This document shows positions 14,192 through 21,399 of a stretch of 21,399 bases of DNA, one piece after another (the first letter of the stretch is position 1; each line of letters starts with the position of its first letter). Source of the stretch: ZC4RG30 sp964417875 (GTDB lineage: Bacteria; Pseudomonadota; Gammaproteobacteria; Steroidobacterales; Steroidobacteraceae); assembly GCA_964417875.1 (NCBI GenBank), contig CAYQJU010000047.1:1-21399 (forward strand). The letters run 5' to 3'. The notes beneath the pieces are model-generated. The model was not told where the DNA came from. It saw only the letters and a list, made by a program, of their open reading frames with translations, and did no database searches. The position numbers and the translations under genes are program-made.

Positions 14192-15007
14192 ATGCAGTCA
14201 ACGTCCAGTGTGTCGTGGCGAATGTCGATCCCCGTCCTGCATCGGCTCCTGCTGTTCTTGTCCGCGGCAGTCGTGGTCGCCGGTTTCACCGCTGCCGCGC
14301 TCGCTCCACCACAGGGGCCTTCCGACACGCTGCCGCGTTGGTTCACCTTGTTCCTGATGGATCTGGAAAAGAATGTTCCGACCTACCTTTCGGTGGGATT
14401 GCTGGTGCTGGGAAGCCTGGCGTTCTTCCTGACCGGCGTGCTCCGGTCGGCGGTGCACCACAAGGAGCGGCTGATGTGGAACATCCTCGCCGCAGGCTTC
14501 GCGTTCATGGCGCTGGATGAACGCTTCGGCATCCATGAGCGGCTGATCCGCCCCGTGCGCAGGCTGGCGCGCGACCTGTCGGCATCGTCGGAGCTGGGCA
14601 TCTTCTTCTATGCGTGGGTGCTGGTCGCGCTGCCTCTGGTGGCGCTGCTGTCGATCTACCTGCTGCCCAGGGTGTTCCGGCTGCCTCCCCGGCTGCGCAA
14701 CGGACTGATCCTTGCCGGCGCGGTCTACCTGATGGGAAGCATCGGCATGGAGATGGTGGGTGGAGCCTATCGCGAGGGCAACCCCATCAAGGACCCGACC
14801 TACTGGTTCATCACCACGGTTGAAGAGACCCTGGAGATTTCCGGCCTGCTGATCCTGATCAGCGTGCTGCTGCGGAACCTTCGCGAAAGCCTGCACGTGA
14901 CGGACGTGTCCGTCGGTGTGCTGATCGATCCCCGGCCACAGCCGGACCCGCGCGCGCCAGTCCCGCTCGACGCGCATGGCATCGCGGCGTCCTCACGCGC
15001 GGGGTAG
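14192..15007 (+). CDS. unrecognised multi-pass membrane protein with conserved-looking acidic/His motifs
   Basis: A 271-residue membrane protein whose function I do not recognise. About six hydrophobic segments are visible (near 15-37, 64-84, 97-109, 134-158, 171-189 and 207-229), with a charged, proline-rich tail after 235. Polar motifs sit in or beside the helices: DERFGIHE (109-116), GMEMVGG (185-191) and VEETLEISG (210-218). Buried Asp, Glu and His in three helices suggest a metal-binding or catalytic site, but this is inference. Start at 14192 follows a purine-rich ggaaaaaagcggga stretch; an internal ATG at 14222 is an alternative and would begin nearer the first helix. The downstream GT2 gene begins 11 bp after the stop, so they are probably cotranscribed. 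Confidence 0.8.
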   Translation: MQSTSSVSWRMSIPVLHRLLLFLSAAVVVAGFTAAALAPPQGPSDTLPRWFTLFLMDLEKNVPTYLSVGLLVLGSLAFFLTGVLRSAVHHKERLMWNILAAGFAFMALDERFGIHERLIRPVRRLARDLSASSELGIFFYAWVLVALPLVALLSIYLLPRVFRLPPRLRNGLILAGAVYLMGSIGMEMVGGAYREGNPIKDPTYWFITTVEETLEISGLLILISVLLRNLRESLHVTDVSVGVLIDPRPQPDPRAPVPLDAHGIAASSRAG

Positions 15008-15018
15008 TCGACACGCAA

Positions 15019-15960
15019 ATGGCAGACGTGCGCGATCCACCCCTCGTCACGGTTGGCATCACCGCGTACAACCGGCCCCTGCTGGTCCGGCGCGCGATCG
15101 AGGGCGTGCTGCAGCAGCAGGGGGTGTCCTTCGAGATCGTCGTCGTCGATGACGGATCGAGCGATGCGACGCCGGATGTGATCCGCGACCTGGCTGCGGC
15201 GGATGCGCGCATCCTGCCGGTATTCCATGCGTCAAACCGCGGCGTGAACGCGGCGAAGAACTCGCTGTTCGACAATGCGCGCGGCGAGTTCACGCTGTTC
15301 CTGGACAGTGACGACGAACTGGTCCCCGGCGCGCTGGCGGAGTTCGTGCGGGCCTTCGACGCGCTGGGTCCCGACTATGGAATGGTGGTGATGAACTGCA
15401 TCGATCCGGCGAGCGGCAAGTGGACCGGCGTCGGCGTGGAAGGCGAATGCGACATCACCTATGCCGATGTGCTGCGCGGCCGCCTGCGGGGGCAGTTCTC
15501 CGGCATGTGGCGCACCGCCCTGATCGGATCCACGCGTTTCGCCGAGGCCGAAGCGGCGTTCGAGAACACTGTCTGGTTCCAGCTCTACAGGCGCGGTCGT
15601 GTCCGCTACCTTCCGAAGGTGGCCAAGCGCTACTACTGCGACACGCCCGGCAGCGTGGTGTGCCTGCGGTTCGACAGGCAGAGCGCCGCCCGGCGCCTGG
15701 CCGCGGTGGCCTCGCACCTGAAGGAGTATGGCGAGGACATGCGCACCGCCGGATCCCCCCGGTTCGCCGCGCTGCACAGGGAGATCGTGCTGTTCGGCAA
15801 CCTGGCCGGCAGGCGGCGTGATGCGCTGCGAAGTGCCCTCAGCCTGATTCCGCGGTCTGCCTCCGGCATCCTCTTCCTGATGGCGAGCCTGCTGCCAAGG
15901 CCGCTGTTCGCATGGCTGGCACGACGCTACTACAGCGCCATCGGCGCCAAGGTCGCATAG
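15019..15960 (+). CDS. GT2-family glycosyltransferase
   Basis: An inverting GT-A glycosyltransferase of 313 residues, predicted to add a sugar to the lipid-linked repeat unit on the cytoplasmic face. The N-terminus TVGITAYNRPLLVRRAIEGVL, the nucleotide-binding IVVVDDGSSDAT (44-49 core) and FLDSDDELVPGAL (DSDD 96-99, the DXD metal site) define the family. The catalytic part is followed by a region ending in a hydrophobic helix (SASGILFLMASLLPRPLFAWLARR) that may attach it to the membrane. The ATG at 15019 lies 11 bp after the membrane-protein stop. The gene ends 19 bp before gap 3, so its link to the pyruvyl transferase cannot be seen. Acceptor and donor unknown. Confidence 0.92.
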   Translation: MADVRDPPLVTVGITAYNRPLLVRRAIEGVLQQQGVSFEIVVVDDGSSDATPDVIRDLAAADARILPVFHASNRGVNAAKNSLFDNARGEFTLFLDSDDELVPGALAEFVRAFDALGPDYGMVVMNCIDPASGKWTGVGVEGECDITYADVLRGRLRGQFSGMWRTALIGSTRFAEAEAAFENTVWFQLYRRGRVRYLPKVAKRYYCDTPGSVVCLRFDRQSAARRLAAVASHLKEYGEDMRTAGSPRFAALHREIVLFGNLAGRRRDALRSALSLIPRSASGILFLMASLLPRPLFAWLARRYYSAIGAKVA

Positions 15961-15979
15961 TCACTTCGCGGGTTCCGCC

Positions 15980-16079
15980 NNNNNNNNNNNNNNNNNNNNN
16001 NNNNNNNNNNNNNNNNNNNNNNNNNNNNNNNNNNNNNNNNNNNNNNNNNNNNNNNNNNNNNNNNNNNNNNNNNNNNNNN
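15980..16079. other. assembly gap 3 (100 N)
   Basis: A third 100-N placeholder between the GT2 gene and the pyruvyl transferase gene. It hides the ribosome site of the latter and may hide whole genes. The 19 bases on its left (15961-15979) allow a minus-strand frame ending AEPAK-stop at 15961, too short to call. Confidence 0.98.
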
Positions 16080-16080
16080 G

Positions 16081-17256
16081 ATGTCGAGGATTCTGCTCGT
16101 CGGCGGCGACGCGGACTTCAATGTCGGCGACGCCGCGATCCGGCACGCGATCTGCGCCACGCTGGCGCAGGCGGATCGCGATGCGCGGATCTCGATCGTC
16201 TGCGCATCGCGCAGCCTCTCCAGTCTGCCGCCCGGCGTCAGCCAGGTGCTGCCGAAGGGACTGTGGCACGGCGCCGCGCAGTGGCGCGCGGCACGCGCGC
16301 AGGACCTGATCGTCGTCGGCGGCGGCGGCCTGTTCCAGGACGATGACAGTCGCATCAAGATGCCCTGGTGGGCCGGCAGACTGGCAGCGCTGCGCGGCAG
16401 CGGCACCGCCATCGCGGGACATTGCATCGGCGCAGGTCCGCTGGCGCACCGTGAAAGCCGGCTGATGGCGCGCATGGCCTGCGCCACGATGCGCAGCGTC
16501 ACCGTGCGCGATGAGTTCGCGCGCCGCGCGCTGCAGCCCTGCACGCCGCGCAAGCTGTCGGTGGTGCCCGATCCGGCCTTAATGCTCGAGCCGCGCGCCG
16601 GCCACGATGCGGCGCGGCTGCTGCATGAGCTGGGCGTGCCCGCCGGGCGACCGCTGATCGGCGTGGCGCTGCGGCGCTGGTTCCATGTGCGCGGCGGCTT
16701 CCTGCCGCATCGCGTGCGCGCGGGACTGGGCTGGGGAACCGAAGCGGGCCGCGGAGAGATGTCGCGCGCGCTGGCCAGCCTTGCGCGCGTGATCCGCGAC
16801 ACCGCGCGTGAAATGGATGCCGGCGTGCTGATGCTGCCCAGCTATCTGGCCGCGCACGAGGGAGACATCGCCGCCTGCGCCGCGCTGGCCGGGCGGCTGC
16901 GCGGGGTGCCGTGCTGGACCGCGCACATCGCCGACCCACGGCTCTACAAGGCGGTGACCGGCCGGCTCGGCCTGCTGGTGTCGGCGCGCATGCATCCGCT
17001 GATTCTCGCCGCCGGCATGGGCACGCCCATCGTCGGCCTGGCCTACAACGGCAAGTTCGGCGGCTGCATGGAGGCGCTGGGTGGCGCACCGCAGCTGCTG
17101 CGCATCGAGCAGCTCGCGCTCGAAGGCGGCGATCACGAACTGGCGCAGTGCATCGGCAGCGCTCTGCGCAATGGCGAGCGCATCCGGCAGCGCGCCGATG
17201 CCCTGGCCGTGCAGGCGCGCAGCGCCACGCGGCAGCTGCTGGAGCTGCTGCCATGA
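16081..17256 (+). CDS. polysaccharide pyruvyl transferase (CsaB/WcaK family)
   Basis: Predicted to transfer pyruvate from phosphoenolpyruvate to a sugar of the repeat unit, forming a ketal that gives the polymer negative charge. It has 391 residues. Family features are the N-terminal RILLVGGDADFNVGDAAI (FNVGD at 13-17), LIVVGGGGLFQDDD (76-89), VVPDPALML and the C-terminal LVSARMHPLILAAGMGTPIVGLAYNGKF (299-326) with the conserved Arg and His. The ATG lies one base after gap 3, so the start looks right but its ribosome site is not visible. The stop overlaps the following gene as ATGA. Whether the substrate is lipid-linked or polymeric is unknown. Confidence 0.92.
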   Translation: MSRILLVGGDADFNVGDAAIRHAICATLAQADRDARISIVCASRSLSSLPPGVSQVLPKGLWHGAAQWRAARAQDLIVVGGGGLFQDDDSRIKMPWWAGRLAALRGSGTAIAGHCIGAGPLAHRESRLMARMACATMRSVTVRDEFARRALQPCTPRKLSVVPDPALMLEPRAGHDAARLLHELGVPAGRPLIGVALRRWFHVRGGFLPHRVRAGLGWGTEAGRGEMSRALASLARVIRDTAREMDAGVLMLPSYLAAHEGDIAACAALAGRLRGVPCWTAHIADPRLYKAVTGRLGLLVSARMHPLILAAGMGTPIVGLAYNGKFGGCMEALGGAPQLLRIEQLALEGGDHELAQCIGSALRNGERIRQRADALAVQARSATRQLLELLP

Positions 17257-18443
17257 CACTGTCGCGGCGCCAGTGGCAGGGCCTGCTGTCGCAGCTGCGA
17301 CATGCGCAGCAGGGCATCCCGCTGTATCGCGAGTTGTGGGGCCGGCATGGCATCGACGTGCGCGACCTGCGCCAGCCGGCGGACCTGGCACGGCTGCCAC
17401 TGCTGACGCGCGCCGATCTGCTCGCGGCCGGCACGCAGGGGCGGCTTGCCGCGCAGCATGCACGCGGTGCGCTGCGCGCCACGCGCACCAGCGGTTCCAG
17501 CGGCACGCCGCTCACTGTGCTGCTCGACCGGCGCACGCGACGGCGGCGGCAATGGCGTTTCCTGCGCGCGCTGCTGGCCTGCGGCTATCGTCCCGGCCAG
17601 CGCCTGATGCTGGTGTCGAGTCGCCCGTCGGACACCATCCAGCAGGTGTCGCCCCTGGCTGGCCTTGCGCGCTGGCATTACATCGACCTGTATGCCGGCG
17701 CCGACCGCATGGCCGATGCCTTCCTGGCCGTGCGCCCGCAGGTGCTGTATGGACCGCAGCATGCGCTGCTGCTGCTGGCCGCCGAACTGCAGCAGCGCGG
17801 CGTGCCGGTGCCGGCGCCGGGGCTGCTGGTCAGCACCAGCGAACAGCTGACGCGCGCGACGCTGCGCCAGCTGCGCGAGGTGTTCCGTCCGGCCGGCGTC
17901 GCGGACTTCTATGGCCTGACCGAATGCGGCCTGCTGGCGTGGCGGGCCCCCGATGCGTCGCGCTATGCACTGGCCAGCGAAGCGATGCACATGGAGTTCA
18001 TCAGCCAGGGCTGCGCGCCCGGCCACGCGAAGCTGGTGGTGACCGACCTTCAGCCCGGCGCGATGCCGCTGTTCCGCTACCTGACCGGCGATGTGGTGCG
18101 CGGTGACCTGGCGGCACCCCCGCCTGCGGTGCTGGAGTTCGCCGGCAAGCAGCTGGATGCGCTGCTGCTGCCGGATGGCCGGCGCATCCTGCCCTATCTG
18201 GTCGACGAGGCGTTGTCCGCCATCGACGGCCTGCGCCGCTATCGCGTGGTGCAGCAGGCGGATCTGGCCATCGACCTGACCATCGATGCCGGTGGCGAGC
18301 GCGGCGCCGAGGCCGCGCGCGAGGCGATCGCTCGTCTCTGCGGCCGGCGCATCGATATCCGCCTGCAACCGCCGCCGGCGCGCGAGCCTGCGCTGTCGCA
18401 CAAGTCCCGGCCGATCATCTCGCATGCGCAGGTGCCCGCATGA
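17253..18443 (+). CDS. CapK-like adenylate-forming enzyme (phenylacetate-CoA-ligase-like)
   Basis: A 396-residue member of the AMP-dependent adenylate-forming superfamily, closest in form to the CapK proteins of capsule loci, whose role is not settled. Visible core motifs in order are the P-loop TRTSGSSGTPLTV (77-89), DFYGLTECGLL (218-228), YLTGDVVRGD (277-285) and the hinge region EFAGKQLDALLLPDGR (295-310). It ends with LSHKSRPIIS (381-390), whose Lys384 sits where the catalytic lysine is expected. The enzyme therefore looks complete and active. It presumably activates a carboxylic acid as an acyl-AMP. It is coupled by ATGA overlaps to the pyruvyl transferase before and the GT4 gene after, and a FemAB-like acyltransferase follows, a possible partner. 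Confidence 0.85.
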   Translation: MTLSRRQWQGLLSQLRHAQQGIPLYRELWGRHGIDVRDLRQPADLARLPLLTRADLLAAGTQGRLAAQHARGALRATRTSGSSGTPLTVLLDRRTRRRRQWRFLRALLACGYRPGQRLMLVSSRPSDTIQQVSPLAGLARWHYIDLYAGADRMADAFLAVRPQVLYGPQHALLLLAAELQQRGVPVPAPGLLVSTSEQLTRATLRQLREVFRPAGVADFYGLTECGLLAWRAPDASRYALASEAMHMEFISQGCAPGHAKLVVTDLQPGAMPLFRYLTGDVVRGDLAAPPPAVLEFAGKQLDALLLPDGRRILPYLVDEALSAIDGLRRYRVVQQADLAIDLTIDAGGERGAEAAREAIARLCGRRIDIRLQPPPAREPALSHKSRPIISHAQVPA

Positions 18444-19594
18444 ACATCCTGTCGCTGACCTATGAATATCCGCCGCTGGGCGGCGGTGGTGGTGGCGTGG
18501 CCGCGGCGCTGAACCAGCAGCTGGCGCTGCGCGGTGACCGCGTGCGCGTGGTGACCAACCACATGGCCGGCCTGCCCCGGCTGGAAAGCGTGCAGGGTGT
18601 CGAGGTGCATCGCACCGCAGGCGTCAGGCGCTTTCCCCATTTCACCACCGGCGCGGAACTGGCCACATCGCTGTGGCCGGCGTGGCGTCGCGCGGCGGCG
18701 CTGGTCACGCAGGAACGTCCCGACATCATCCATGCGCATTTCGTGCTGCCCACCGGGTTCATCGCCTGGCGGCTGGCGCGGCGCTTCGGCATCCCCTTCG
18801 TGCTCACCGCGCATGGATCGGACATTCCCGGCTACAACCCGGACCGCTTCAACCTGTGGCATGCCGCGCTGCGCCCGGCATGGCGGCGCATCGTGCAGGA
18901 CGCGGCGGCCATCACCTCGCCATCGCGCTTCCTGGCCGGGCTGATCACGCAGCAATGCCCCGACCTGATGGTCGATGTCATCCCCAATGGCTTTGCACCG
19001 GCGCCGCAGCTGCCGGTGCAACGGCGCAAGCTGGTGCTGGTGGTGGCGCGGCTGTTTCCGCGCAAGGGCGTGCAGTTCTTCCTCGATGCCGTGCAGCGCC
19101 TGGCGCATCGCGGCGACTGGGAGTTCGTGGTCGCCGGCGACGGCCCGCACCTGCAGACACTGCGCAACCAGGCGCGCGCGCTGGGCTCGCCGGTGCGCTT
19201 CATCGGCATGGTCGGGCAGCAGGAACTGCGCGGCTGGTACCAGGCGGCGCGCATCTTCGTGTTCCCCTCGATCCGCGAGAACTTCCCGCTGGTGCTGCTG
19301 GAGGCCATGGACGCCGGCTGCGCCGTGATCACCACCGATGCGGAAGGCTGCGCTGAGGTGGTCGGCGATGCCGGCATCGTGGTGCCGGCCGGCAATGCGC
19401 GCGTGATGGCCGAGCGCCTGGCCCTGCTGCTCGAGGACGACGCGCTGTGCGCGCGCCATGCGGCGCTGGCGCGCGAGCGTTCGCTGCGCTTCCACTGGCA
19501 GCGCATGTCCGAGGTCTATGCCTCGGTGTTCCGGCGCGTGGTGCACGATGACAGCACGCTGCTGCGCGCGCTGCCGGCGATGGAGGATGCCTGA
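18440..19594 (+). CDS. GT4-family glycosyltransferase
   Basis: A complete 384-residue retaining GT-B glycosyltransferase, cytoplasmic or membrane-associated. The N-terminal domain starts MNILSLTYEYPPLGGGGGGVA, with the glycine-rich loop, and holds DIIHAHFVLPTG and FVLTAHGSDIPGY. The C-terminal domain has VDVIPNGF, LVVARLFPRKGVQFFLDA, FVVAGDGPHLQTL and SIRENFPLVLLEAMDAG, an intact EX7E at Glu280 and Glu288. The ATG overlaps the CapK stop in an ATGA, and the FemAB-like gene begins 20 bp after its stop. It probably adds one sugar to the repeat unit; specificity cannot be read from sequence. Confidence 0.95.
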   Translation: MNILSLTYEYPPLGGGGGGVAAALNQQLALRGDRVRVVTNHMAGLPRLESVQGVEVHRTAGVRRFPHFTTGAELATSLWPAWRRAAALVTQERPDIIHAHFVLPTGFIAWRLARRFGIPFVLTAHGSDIPGYNPDRFNLWHAALRPAWRRIVQDAAAITSPSRFLAGLITQQCPDLMVDVIPNGFAPAPQLPVQRRKLVLVVARLFPRKGVQFFLDAVQRLAHRGDWEFVVAGDGPHLQTLRNQARALGSPVRFIGMVGQQELRGWYQAARIFVFPSIRENFPLVLLEAMDAGCAVITTDAEGCAEVVGDAGIVVPAGNARVMAERLALLLEDDALCARHAALARERSLRFHWQRMSEVYASVFRRVVHDDSTLLRALPAMEDA

Positions 19595-19614
19595 GCGGCG
19601 CTGCACCGGCGGCC

Positions 19615-20796
19615 ATGCGCGCGCGCCTCGTCACCACATTGCCCGGACTGCTGGCGCTGCGCCCGCACTGGGACCGCCTGCTGGCCGTCACCGACGGCGC
19701 CACGCCCTGGCAGGGCATGGACTTCATCGCCAACTGGTGGCCGCACATGGCGCGCGCGCATGCGCTGCGCGTGGTCGTCGTCGAACGCGACGCCACGCCA
19801 TGCATGATCCTGCCGCTGCAGATCGCCCGGTGGCCGTGGCTGCCACTGCTTCCGGTGCGCATCCTCGAACCCATCGGCTCGATCATGGACGTCAACCGCC
19901 CGCGGCTGGCGCTGGGGCCGTGGGACGAGGCGGCCTTCGCCTGCGCGCTGGAAGCGGTCTGGTCGATCCGCACGCAGTGGCACACACTGCGCATCGACGA
20001 GAAGCTGGCGGACGATGTGGAGGTTGCCGCGCTGCGCGGCTTCGCCGCCGCACGCCGGCTCACCTTCCGGCAGATCTTCTCGCATCTTTGTCCGTGGCTG
20101 GATCTGCGCGGTGGCTGGGAGGCCTTCATGGCCGGCCGCAGCGCCAAGCTGCGCAAGAACCTGCGCGCGGCACAGCGGCGGCTTGCGGCGCGCGGCGCAG
20201 TGACACTGCAGGACTGCCGCACGCCGGCCGAGATCGCCGCGGCGCTCGAGGTCGTCACGCAGCTCAATGCCCGCAGCTGGAAGCGCCGCGCGCGCGTCGA
20301 GCATGGCCATTCCACCGCGTGGCAGCAGTTCCACCGTGGCTGGCTGATGGCGATGGCCGATCGTGGCGCGGCCCGCATCCTGATCCTGCGCTGCGCCGGT
20401 ACGCCGGTGGCGGCCACCGTGGCCTGCATGGATGATCGCGGCACCTACTATTCCGCGCAGATCGTGCACGACGCGACTTACGGCGAATGCTCGCCGGGCA
20501 CGCTGCTGGAGTCCATGGAACTGGAAGGACTGATGCGCGAGGCGCGCTTCCGCACCTATGACATGCTCGGCTCGTTCCTCAGCAACAAGCTGCGCTGGAC
20601 CGACACCGCGCACCACACCCTGCTGGTGTTCGTGACCCGGCCCTCACTGCGCGGCTCGCTGTTCGATGCGTATTACTTCCGCTTCAAGCCGAAGGTCCGC
20701 CCCTGGCTGCTGCCGCTGCTGCGCCGCGTGCGGCGCAACCGCGGTGTCTATGCGGGCGATGCGGCCGCTCAGGCGCGGCCGCGTCCGACGCCGTAA
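19615..20796 (+). CDS. FemAB/BioF2-like GNAT acyltransferase
   Basis: A 393-residue protein of the GNAT-fold acyltransferases often annotated as BioF2-like or CelD/BcsL type in EPS loci. The diagnostic block is the basic helix after the first domain, FMAGRSAKLRKNLRAAQRRLAARG (171-194). It is followed by LNARSWKRRARVE, ILILRCAGTPVAATVAC, YYSAQIVHDATYGECSPGTLLE and YDMLGSFLSNKLRW, the second GNAT domain. Related proteins transfer acyl or aminoacyl groups to sugars or peptides; the donor here could be acetyl-CoA or an acid activated by the CapK-like enzyme two genes upstream, which is inference. It starts 20 bp after the GT4 stop with a weak ribosome site. Its end overlaps the convergent ugd gene by 28 bases. 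Confidence 0.82.
   Translation: MRARLVTTLPGLLALRPHWDRLLAVTDGATPWQGMDFIANWWPHMARAHALRVVVVERDATPCMILPLQIARWPWLPLLPVRILEPIGSIMDVNRPRLALGPWDEAAFACALEAVWSIRTQWHTLRIDEKLADDVEVAALRGFAAARRLTFRQIFSHLCPWLDLRGGWEAFMAGRSAKLRKNLRAAQRRLAARGAVTLQDCRTPAEIAAALEVVTQLNARSWKRRARVEHGHSTAWQQFHRGWLMAMADRGAARILILRCAGTPVAATVACMDDRGTYYSAQIVHDATYGECSPGTLLESMELEGLMREARFRTYDMLGSFLSNKLRWTDTAHHTLLVFVTRPSLRGSLFDAYYFRFKPKVRPWLLPLLRRVRRNRGVYAGDAAAQARPRPTP
20761..20782. terminator. GC-rich hairpin in convergent overlap of acyltransferase and ugd
   Basis: Two copies of the palindrome GCGGCCGC six bases apart form a perfect eight-base-pair stem, with the ugd stop codon in the loop. There is no T tract. It lies where both convergent transcripts end, so a bidirectional terminator or 3'-end protector is plausible. 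Confidence 0.5.
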
Positions 20797-21399
20797 TACT
20801 CGAAGCCGAAGCGCGTCATCAGCTCCGGATTGTAGAGGTTGCGGCCGTCGAAGATCACCGGCTGCTTCAGCTGCCTGCGGATCAGGTCGAAGTCCGGGCT
20901 GCGGAATTCCTGCCATTCGGTGAGGATCAACAGCGCATCGGCACCTTCGAGCGCGGCGTTGGCGTCGCCGGCATAGGTGATGTTCTGGCGGCCGGCCAGC
21001 ACGCGCTGCGCCTCCTTCATTGCCACCGGATCAAAGGCGCGGATCGACGCGCCGGCCGACAGCAGGTCCGCGATCACCGTCAGTGCCGGCGCCTCGCGCA
21101 TGTCATCGGTATTGGGCTTGAAGGCCAGGCCCCACAGCGCAAAGCAGCGGCCGGAGAGATCATCCCCGAAGTGCTTGCGCACCTTGCGCGCCAGGAAGCC
21201 CTTCTGCAATGCGTTGACCGCCTCGACCGACTCGAGCACCTGCGCCTCGTAGCCCACCTCGCGCGCCGAGCGCACCAGCGCCTTCACGTCCTTCGGGAAG
21301 CAGGAGCCGCCGTAGCCGGAGCCGGGATAGATGAAGCTGTAGCCGATGCGCGGATCCGAGCCGATGCCGGTGCGCACCCTCTCGATGTCGGCGCCGACA
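20769..21399 (-). CDS. ugd: UDP-glucose 6-dehydrogenase, 5' end cut by window
   Basis: This enzyme oxidises UDP-glucose to UDP-glucuronate with two NAD+, giving the acidic sugar donor for the polymer. The frame is open to the window edge, so only the C-terminal part, about 209 residues of roughly 440, is present. It begins VGADIERVRTGIGSDPRIG and shows SGYGGSCFPKDV with the catalytic Cys (residue 33 of the visible part), LWGLAFKPNTDDMREAPAL of the UDP-binding domain, IRAFDPVAM, LLILTEWQEFR and VIFDGRNLYNP. GDP-mannose dehydrogenase is the nearest alternative but the NTDDMREAPA block fits Ugd. It faces the acyltransferase gene and may belong to another unit continuing beyond the window. Confidence 0.95.
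   Translation of the reverse strand, partial: VGADIERVRTGIGSDPRIGYSFIYPGSGYGGSCFPKDVKALVRSAREVGYEAQVLESVEAVNALQKGFLARKVRKHFGDDLSGRCFALWGLAFKPNTDDMREAPALTVIADLLSAGASIRAFDPVAMKEAQRVLAGRQNITYAGDANAALEGADALLILTEWQEFRSPDFDLIRRQLKQPVIFDGRNLYNPELMTRFGFEYYGVGRGRA

Noticed and set aside
15961..15979. Minus-strand gene ending AEPAK at the left edge of gap 3
   Set aside because: Only five codons are visible; it cannot be told from chance.
1..21399. tRNA, rRNA, CRISPR arrays, insertion sequences or prophage genes
   Set aside because: I saw no repeat-spacer arrays, transposase genes, terminal inverted repeats or RNA-gene signatures on either strand.

Overview
The window is a high-GC (roughly two-thirds G+C by eye), densely packed capsule or exopolysaccharide (EPS) biosynthesis locus from a proteobacterium. 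Gene content (GDP-fucose and UDP-glucuronate supply, a WcaJ-type initiating transferase, Wzx and Wzy proteins, a periplasmic pectate-lyase-like beta-helix protein) points to a Gram-negative, probably gammaproteobacterial, organism; I cannot name a genus. Three runs of exactly 100 N (2524-2623, 3898-3997, 15980-16079) look like scaffold gaps of unknown true size, so this is a draft assembly and four genes are cut: two by gap 1, one by gap 2, and gmd and ugd by the window edges (gap 2's gene lies on the minus strand).

Left arm (1-3897): gmd (5' cut) and fcl make GDP-L-fucose. A SAM methyltransferase follows, then gap 1, then a GT4 glycosyltransferase, all on the plus strand. This series converges on the 3' end of a minus-strand GT4 gene whose 5' part lies in gap 2.

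Middle (3998-14191): an exported beta-helix, pectate-lyase-like protein (plus) faces a SAM methyltransferase (minus). An acyltransferase-3 membrane protein (plus) diverges from that methyltransferase and converges on a four-gene minus-strand operon: the polyprenyl-phosphate hexose-1-phosphate transferase (wcaJ-like), a GT-C membrane glycosyltransferase, an O-antigen ligase/polymerase-family protein and a Wzx-like flippase.

Right arm (14192-21399): from a 321-bp divergent regulatory region a plus-strand series starts: an unrecognised six-helix-type membrane protein, a GT2, gap 3, a polysaccharide pyruvyl transferase, a CapK-like adenylate-forming enzyme, a GT4 and a FemAB/BioF2-like acyltransferase. 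It converges on ugd (UDP-glucose 6-dehydrogenase, minus, 5' cut by the window end).

Together the genes predict a Wzx/Wzy-type polymer containing L-fucose and glucuronate, decorated with pyruvyl, acyl and methyl groups. That is strikingly like colanic acid in parts list, although gene order and many families differ. Export genes (wza, wzc) are not in the window. The most interesting unexplained signals are a repeated inverted-repeat box (TGTmGG-N6/7-CCkACr) upstream of the beta-helix gene and, twice in tandem, in the divergent region before the wcaJ-like gene; the CapK/FemAB modification cassette; and the membrane protein with buried DE..HE and EE..E motifs.
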